NCBI GenBank assembly: GCA_963920765.1
Contig: OY987246.1
Coordinates: 16,240,868 to 16,304,867, forward strand
Origin: Ulota crispa
Lineage: Eukaryota; Streptophyta; Bryopsida; Orthotrichales; Orthotrichaceae
Reading direction: 5' to 3'
DNA length: 64,000 bases
A model generated the notes under the pieces. The model saw nothing but the letters and a program-made list of their open reading frames with translations. It made no database searches and was not told the origin of the DNA. Numbering within the stretch: the stretch's first letter is position 1; each line of letters opens with the position of its first letter. Positions 57,494 through 64,000 of the stretch are shown here, one piece after another. The translations under genes and the position numbers were made by a program.

Positions 57494-58269
57494 CAAATGC
57501 TGAAAACCAAAAATTTCTTAGTCTACTAAAACTTGGAAAAAAAAGAAGTCAAAAATCAAATTCACAAAGAGCTCAAAAAAGTAATGCACCAAAGGCAAAA
57601 GGAATGGAGGTATGGAAATCCCATGCATGCCCATAAACTAAAACTTTTCACTCATAAATCAAAATTGAATGATTCAAAGCTCCTCACATATGTATAAATT
57701 TAAAGAATGAATTTCAGATTTTTATTTTAAAAAAGTTTTTGGTTGCCTGGCCTCCCTTGTTTTTCAAAAATTCATGCATAACTTCTTCAATAAATGTCAG
57801 AATAAAGGAAAAATTAGATGCCCACACAAATCTTTCAATTCCTCATCTTCAATAAAAGTTTCAAAAAATCACACAAAGTAGTTTAGCCATAGGTACATGC
57901 CCAAAATCCCATTTGTCCCCCAAAGGGACAATGGTCCTTTAGGGGTTAATGTTCATTGATTTCAATATGCTAAACAACCATCACAGATTTTTTCATCCAC
58001 CTTAGACCGCCACTTTTCATCCATATTAATTTTCATTCATTGGCTCCAATGAATATCATTGATTTGTTTCATCCACATCCTCCCCTCTTTCAAATGATTA
58101 TTGCACTTTAGAGACAAATTGTGTTGCTTTAGGGAATTGTTTGTTGTTTCAAAACATCCAATCTCAAATTACGGAAAATTTTATTTCTCCTCCTACACTC
58201 TAAAAAGTCTCTTTTATTGCTCACCGCTCATTGCTCACCGCTCATTGCTCACTACTCACCGCTCACGAT

Positions 58270-60350
58270 CCAGCATCTTTGATAAGATCTTCCCTAAAAT
58301 CTAACCTACCCATCACAAAATGTTAATTACATCCCCATGCCTCAAGAATGTTGTAGCAATTCATAGCTTCAAACACATAGTTCTCATCCTCTGTGGTGCT
58401 TACAAAATCTTTCATTTGCATCGTACATTCTTTTTGGCATATTGGTATGACGGAAGTCCTAGAATTGTTCTATTGTTGTTCTTTTATGATATGTGCCATG
58501 CCCAACCTAGATTGAACTCATACACCTACTTCTTTGCATAACAAGGAGGTTGTAATGTGTAAATATTTTTTTCAACTCTGTTTGTGCTATGTAGTTTTCA
58601 TTTTTGTTGACACATTTGCATTCACCTTACAACATGATGAAACATGCTCACAACACATTGTGCTCCTAAGGAAGGTAGACTCTGCAAAACCTTCTGACAT
58701 CCAAAGTTCCATACCTCACCTGCACTCAAGACTCTCTAGAGTTTGTCCTTCCTTTGTATTGTGCCTTATTAGAGCATCAGAAGCTCAAGAGTCCATTTGA
58801 TTTGGTGCACCAAGTCAAGTTTGTATGCCTTCTTTCTTAAAAAAACAGCACCATTACAAGCCACGGCAGTCTTCTGCTGGTGTATAGACAATCCAATAAA
58901 CGGAAAGAAACCAAGAAGTCAATCGATAATCTAGTACCAACAGTACAAATTGGAAGACATTCTAAGCAACTTTAGTACCCTTTGCATATGAGGTCATAAC
59001 CACAATTGCACTTGCCATTTGCACACTCAAAATTCAAGACCTGCAAAAACAAAGGTAGTTGCAGACAAAAATTCAAGAGCTATCGAAATGATTTTTCTAG
59101 AAGATCTGATTTTTGCATGATTTCCATGTATTGCATTTGATTCTTTTGAAATTATTGAGTTTTTTTGGGTGCATTCATTGATACTAACACATCATGTACA
59201 AACTCCAAAATGCATATTTCAATGCATTTCACAAAAATCTAACTTCACAATGCTGGTAAAAAACAAAGTTTTTTCTTATTGGCTAATTTCTTACTGCTTG
59301 TCCTATGCAACTGGAGAACAACTCCAACCTGACTACAATTTATCTTAGTTGTAAATTTGTTTGTTTATATGAGTGGAAGATGAAATCTGTGACGCTAAAA
59401 CATTCATCAGCCTATTGGCATCCCTTTGTAAATGAGATCCATCACGAGATTGTTGCTGACTTTTTGAATGTTTTTGTAGTATTGCAAAAATACTGCTCCC
59501 TATGTTTCTGAAAGAAATCCATATTTGAGACTTTGTGAGGAATTAAGAAATAATAATAACAAATTGTAATTGGAACTTATTGGATATTATGCTTAAACCA
59601 TTCCAAACCTAATTTTAGTTTTGTTTAGAATTAAGGTTTTTTAAAAGGAGAGAAAATTAGTACCAAAGTTTTGAAATTTCAAGTGTTTTGTTATTGTCAC
59701 AAATTATTAAAAAAAATGATTGATATGAAGTGTGTCAATGCAATTGTAAGTAAAGAACAAGTTAGCCTAGTTGCCCAAGTAGTCCTATCTTTAAAAAAAA
59801 CCAAAACTTTTTGTTGGTATTATTGATGATTCTAGCTTAATGATAGGCAAAATTTGCAAACAAAAATCACTAAATCAAATTTATAATGCTAACATTAGCA
59901 ATCAATGAGCATATAAAGCCCAAAAAATATCACCAAACATGCTAAGTAGTTAATTTCATTTTAGAGATAAGCATAGGACTTAAAATATAAAAGAATCAAC
60001 TCAAGAGACAAACACGGGTTTCTTTTTGAAACAAAAAAAAGGCATAAATCCAGGTTTCTTTCATAAATAAAGGGAGTATTGAAGTGGCTTTACAATAGAG
60101 TAACTAAATTATACTCTTAAAATATTGCATTTTTAGAACATTTATTTTGATGATACTAATGTGGTACTGTAATACCATACATACTTCAATTTTTTTGCAA
60201 TACAATAAATATTATTTAGTGGTACATTGCTATTACAAAGATGTAATACTCATTTGATTACATAATTATACTACAAATATATAAAGAAATTGTATATATT
60301 TGTATTGTAATAGGATTAAAAACAAACAAATTCAACATATAAAATAATTT
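58270..60350. other. Intergenic spacer, no feature seen
   Basis: AT-rich. Open frames at 58320-58800 and 59305-59511 are short and without domain or splice context. Confidence 0.5.
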
Positions 60351-60553
60351 CAACCATGGGCAGCAAAAGGTTGGGCCCCAACTAAGCACCAATTGACGGA
60401 GATGGCTATTCAAGCTGTTGGATGCTTGCCGCCGGCCAAGAACCAAACCATGCCCGGTTCACCCGACCAAGATATCACCATGGCATCAAAGGTGAGATTT
60501 GAACCCCCCACCTTGTGAAAGACATCACACCACCTCTACTACTAGACCACTAC
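60351..60553 (-). mobile_element. tRNA-derived SINE
   Basis: On the minus strand from 60553, a box A-like word tggtctagtagtagagg (60533-60549) and a box B word ggttcaaatct (60496-60506) stand at the spacing of a tRNA gene. No acceptor stem closes, and a tRNA-unrelated body of about 140 bp with higher GC follows (ggtcgggtgaaccgggcatg; ggccggcggcaagcatcc). This is the architecture of a plant SINE transcribed by RNA polymerase III. The 3' end near 60351 is approximate. Only one copy is visible here. Confidence 0.7.
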
Positions 60554-61981
60554 AATAACTACATGTTTGTCTTAGAATAAAAAAAGTATTTCTACACTAC
60601 TTGTCAATGTCTTCATAAATTTGCAAAGTTAGTAGGTTTTAGTGGCTATTTTGGCCTACTAAAATATTTTTCTTAAAAAAACTTTAAATTAAAAAAAGTT
60701 GGTATAATGTGGTCAAGTTTCATCTCCAACAATTTTTTTCAGATTTCAATTCTTCAATCAAAAGTAATGAACAAAAATCAGAGAGGATGTTCAAAAATTT
60801 TAAGAAACTTATTTATTTCCACCACTTTGAATTTTGTTTAACTTTTGAATGGAATACAAAAATCTCAAAGAGAATCTTGCAAGTCAAGGTTGGTTTCATT
60901 TTTCAATATTTTTTAGTTCTATTTTTTAGTTCTATTTTTTTTAAAGAAACTTTTGTTAGGTTAAAATAGCCTCTAGGCCCTCCATAGTTAGCTGATTTTA
61001 AAAAACATCATATTATGAAAAGTTATGGAAATAAAACTTTGCAATTATACAATCAAAATTCCAAAAGATCCAAAAGATCAAAAGATGTTCTAAAATATTT
61101 TGAAGATTTTTGAATCTTTTTAAAAAAAATTAAAAATATATCATAAGATTTTTATTTTTTGTTGATTTGGTCAATAAAGGAAGGAAAATTCTCAAAAATG
61201 CCCCTCAATTCTTTCAAAAAATCAAAGTTGTATTCGTTTTTTTGAAAGAATTGAAGGGTATTTTTTATATTTTTTCATAAAAAAATTGTGGTATCTAAAC
61301 CAACAAAATGTTGTACTTTCCATATAAAAATTTCTTCAATTAGTGAAGTTGTGTCCAAAAGTATCCAATCAACAAGAAATCATTGATTTTTTTTTTTATT
61401 TTGGTCATGTTTATAATAGACTTTAAAAGCTACTAGCAATTTTAAATTGTACCAAATTATGAAAAATGAAAAAAAAAAAAACCATTCAATGTACACTAGA
61501 AACTCTAACAAATTCTAAAAGATCATGAATGATTTTTTTTTAAACCTCAAAACATTTTGATGATGCCTAGCAATATTCTAAAATATTTCAAAAACAACCC
61601 AAAATTATTATAGTGTTTCTTTGTACAAAAGCTTTTGAAGTATTTTAATGAACACCAAAATGATTTTGAAAAGATTCTAAAAAAGTATTGGTAAAATTCT
61701 TGAAATAATTTAATGAATTTTAAAAAGATTTCAAAAATATTCTTAAAGATTCCAAAAAATCTTGCTAGAATAATTTCAATTTGTGGTTCATTATTGTACA
61801 TGAACAAAACATTATTTTTGGGTGTATTTACACTAATGGGAGTCACTCAAAGAACAACATTTGCTTTTTGAAGGGTTTTTCATGGACGGCATCATAACAA
61901 CTAGGGTGTTTTGAAGTTGTGAAAAAAATTATGCATTGTTGTGTTTTTGTTTATAAACTTAGTTAATGATGATTAAAAAAA
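60554..61981. other. Very AT-rich spacer
   Basis: Long A and T runs and repeated 'ttttagttcta' and 'aaaagatt' words. No gene or element ends. Confidence 0.5.
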
Positions 61982-61983
61982 AA

Positions 61984-63288
61984 GGAATTGATATGGACAC
62001 ACTCTAGATTTTATATATGCACACCCCTCGGGGGAAAAATTTTAGATTTTTACCATCAAAAAATTGAATTTGAATATTTGAATTCAAATTTGGACTTACA
62101 GACCTTGATTTAGTCTAGAGTTGTAAAGGAGGTTATAATTGAACAACACCCAATGAAAAAACTTAGCTAGAGGGCAAATTGTTACTTTTACTTTTGTTTG
62201 TAAGAAAAACTAAGTTTTTTCATTGGGTGTTGTTGAATTATAACCTCTATGGTTCTAGAATAAATCAAGGTCTTTGAGTCCAAATTTGAATCAAAATTTT
62301 CAAATTCAGCTTTTTGGCGGTAAAAATATAAAGTTTATCCCAAGGGTGTGGATGTATCAAATCGAGGGTGTGGATGAATCAAATCCAGGGTGTGGATGAA
62401 TCAAATCCAGGGTGTGGATGAATCAAATCCAGGGTGTGGATGAATCAAATCCAGGGTGTGGATGAATCAAATCCAGGGTGTGGATGAATCAAATCCCGGG
62501 TGTGGATGAATGAAATCCCGGATGTGGATGAATTAAATCCGGGGTGTGGATGAATTAAATCCAGGGTGTGGATGAATCAAATCCGAGGTGTGGATGTATC
62601 AAATCCAAGGTGTGGATGAATCAAATCCGGGGTGTGGATGAATCAAATCCGGGGTGTGGATGAATCAAATCCGGGGTGTGGATGAATCAAATCCGGGGTG
62701 TGGATGAATCAAATCCGGGGTGTGGATGAATCAAATCCGGGGTGTGGATGAATCAAATCCGGGGTGTGGATGAATCAAATCTGGGGTGTGGATGAATCAA
62801 ATCCGGGGTGTGGATGAATCAAATCCAGGGTGTGGATGAATCAAATCAAGGGTGTGGATGAATAAAATCCAGGGTGTGGATGTATCAAATTCACGATGTG
62901 GATGAATCAAATTGAGGGTGTGGATGTATCAAATCCACGGTGTGGATGTATCAAATCCACGGTGTGGATGTATCAAATCCACGGTGTGGATGTATCAAAT
63001 CCACGGTGTGGATGTATCAAATCCACGGTGTGGATGTATCAAATCCACGGTGTGGATGTATCAAATCCACGGTGTGGATGTATCAAATCCACGGTGTGGA
63101 TGTATCAAATCCACGGTGTGGATGTATCAAATCCACGGTGTGGATGTATCAAATCCACGGTGTGGATGTATCAAATCCACGGTGTGGATGTATCAAATCC
63201 ACGGTGTGGATGTATCAAATCCACGGTGTGGATGTATCAAATCCACGGTGTGGATGTATCGAATCCATGGTGTGCCCATATCAATTCC
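61984..63288. mobile_element. Foldback element whose right repeat is expanded into a satellite
   Basis: The left end ggaattgatatggacacac pairs with the right end gtgtgcccatatcaattcc. The left end continues with tatatatgcacacccctc, which pairs with a 22-bp unit word (gggtgtggatgtat) on the right. An inner hairpin (caacacccaatgaaaaaact and its inverse, 62150-62235) lies left of the array. The right terminal repeat therefore contains about 42 copies of a unit present about once on the left. No coding capacity. Confidence 0.65.
62343..63270. repeat. 22-bp satellite of about 42 copies in two blocks
   Basis: Unit tgtggatg(a/t)atcaaatccNgg. Left block (to about 62880): 'gaatcaaatcc' with ggg/agg variants. 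Right block (62940-63262): 'gtatcaaatccacgg', essentially identical copies. Homogeneous right-hand copies suggest recent local expansion. Because 22 is not a multiple of three, three overlapping frames stay open by chance; none is a gene. Confidence 0.95.
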
Positions 63289-63290
63289 CT

Positions 63291-64000
63291 AAAAAAGTGA
63301 ATTACAGCTTTAAATTATACTTCTAGAAGATTAATATTGAATTTGTAATTAGTCTCTAGTCCATTTTTGGATGCCATAATCAAGTAATTAAAACTGATAT
63401 CATTTTGGATAGAATATGCCATAACATTGGATGAATTCAAGATACAAATTTAAGATAAATTTAAAGAGATTGATGACATCATTAAAAATATTGTTTTATG
63501 AAAGTTGTAATCAAAATCAAGATTAAGGAAATGGCTCTTATGAGCTTATATTGACTCTCCTCACATGTCCAATTGTTTTCTTTTGCACTACATATACACT
63601 CAAGTGGTGTAAATATAATCAACATAAACTCCCTACGCTTTGTTGACCAATATGCATGTCTTCCTTTGTAGAAAGAGGCCATTATTTACCACATATTCTC
63701 TATAGATTTGAGAGTATATGTATGTTAATAAGGTAAGAGGATTCATGCACTATTGATGAGTATTGCATTGAATACTATTTTTTAGAAAGAGCCTAGGTGT
63801 TGAAAAATAAATTTGATACATATGATTAGCCCCTCATAGCCCCTAGTGTTTCAAAGTACATTTCAAAATTCACTAGAAAAAGGTCGTGCTTTGTCTCATT
63901 GGACGTTGAGAGGTTAACTCTTTAAGGTATGTGCATCCAAAAGTAGATGCACCGTGGTCAACCTTGATTGTAACTTTCAAAATATCAATTTTTGGTACTT
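63291..64000. other. Intergenic spacer to the window end
   Basis: AT-rich, with no gene, RNA or complete element that I can support. Confidence 0.5.

Larger units (their letters stand above)
50900..57945. mobile_element. TTAA-flanked element D8' (right arm), split by a retrotransposon
   Basis: Mirror copy of D8, bounded by TTAA at 50896-50899 and 57946-57949. Without the retrotransposon and one target copy it is about 919 bp against 916 bp for D8. Confidence 0.75.
47851..58269. repeat. Giant palindrome with arms of about 1.9 kb
   Basis: From atcgtgagcggtgagtagtg the left arm runs to about 49735. Its inverse runs from about 49866 to 51371 and continues at 57499-58269 after a retrotransposon. 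Arms are nearly identical by eye, with occasional substitutions. The outer ends consist of gtgagc/tgagca words like those of the MITEs at 1930 and 14636. Each arm contains a TTAA element (48161 and 50900). A loop of about 130 bp sits at the centre. Without the retrotransposon and gap the structure is about 4.3 kb. No gene inside. Confidence 0.85.

Noticed and set aside
60480-60553. A tRNA gene on the minus strand
   Set aside because: Box A and box B are present, but no acceptor stem closes and an unrelated body follows, so a SINE is the better call.
62343-63270. CRISPR array
   Set aside because: The units are contiguous 22-mers without unique spacers, in a eukaryotic setting with no cas genes.
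62896-63326. Three overlapping plus-strand frames of 126-134 codons
   Set aside because: They arise because a 22-bp unit without stops reads open in all three frames. The same peptide is produced in each frame.

Overview
The window reads as nuclear DNA of a land plant with a repeat-rich genome. The grounds are GT-AG introns with T-rich acceptors, a pollen Ole e 1-type secreted wall protein gene, a decayed Ty3/gypsy chromovirus, a tRNA-derived SINE, CCCTAAA-bearing intronic repeats and AT-rich spacers packed with small inverted-repeat DNA transposons. Only two convincing protein genes occur in 64 kb. Short introns and very low gene density would suit a bryophyte, lycophyte or fern, but the sequence does not settle the lineage.

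Layout. 1-20.4 kb: gene-free, AT-rich, with about fifteen MITE or foldback elements (CACTA, Mutator-like, PIF/Harbinger, Tc1/mariner and a TTAA-target family). 20.4-22.6 kb: an Ole e 1-domain gene with a TATA box, a probable 5'UTR intron and three coding exons. 22.6-35.3 kb: more nested MITEs, including two copies of one host element (E1, E2) carrying different TTAA elements, and a Tc1/mariner foldback that keeps a transposase tail. 36.4-46.9 kb: a large gene of seven predicted coding exons (about 2576 residues) for a repetitive, acidic, low-complexity protein with a short coiled coil and a basic C-terminus. All its introns are phase 0, and three exons look like duplicates of one another. 47.1-58.3 kb: a 4.3-kb palindrome with arms of about 1.9 kb; its right arm carries a 200-N gap and a 6.1-kb minus-strand chromovirus. 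58.3-64 kb: AT-rich spacer, a SINE, and a foldback element in which one terminal repeat has grown into about 42 copies of a 22-bp unit.

The two genes show no functional link. The strongest signals for follow-up are: (i) an abundant foldback family flanked by TTAA with CCCYTRAA termini, which looks like the piggyBac superfamily; (ii) the large repetitive gene, whose long open frame runs through two stop-free phase-0 introns and creates a false membrane segment; (iii) the giant palindrome and a probably artefactual assembly gap inside it; (iv) a near-perfect 519-bp hairpin that could give small RNAs. All identifications rest on reading the sequence by eye; no database search was possible.
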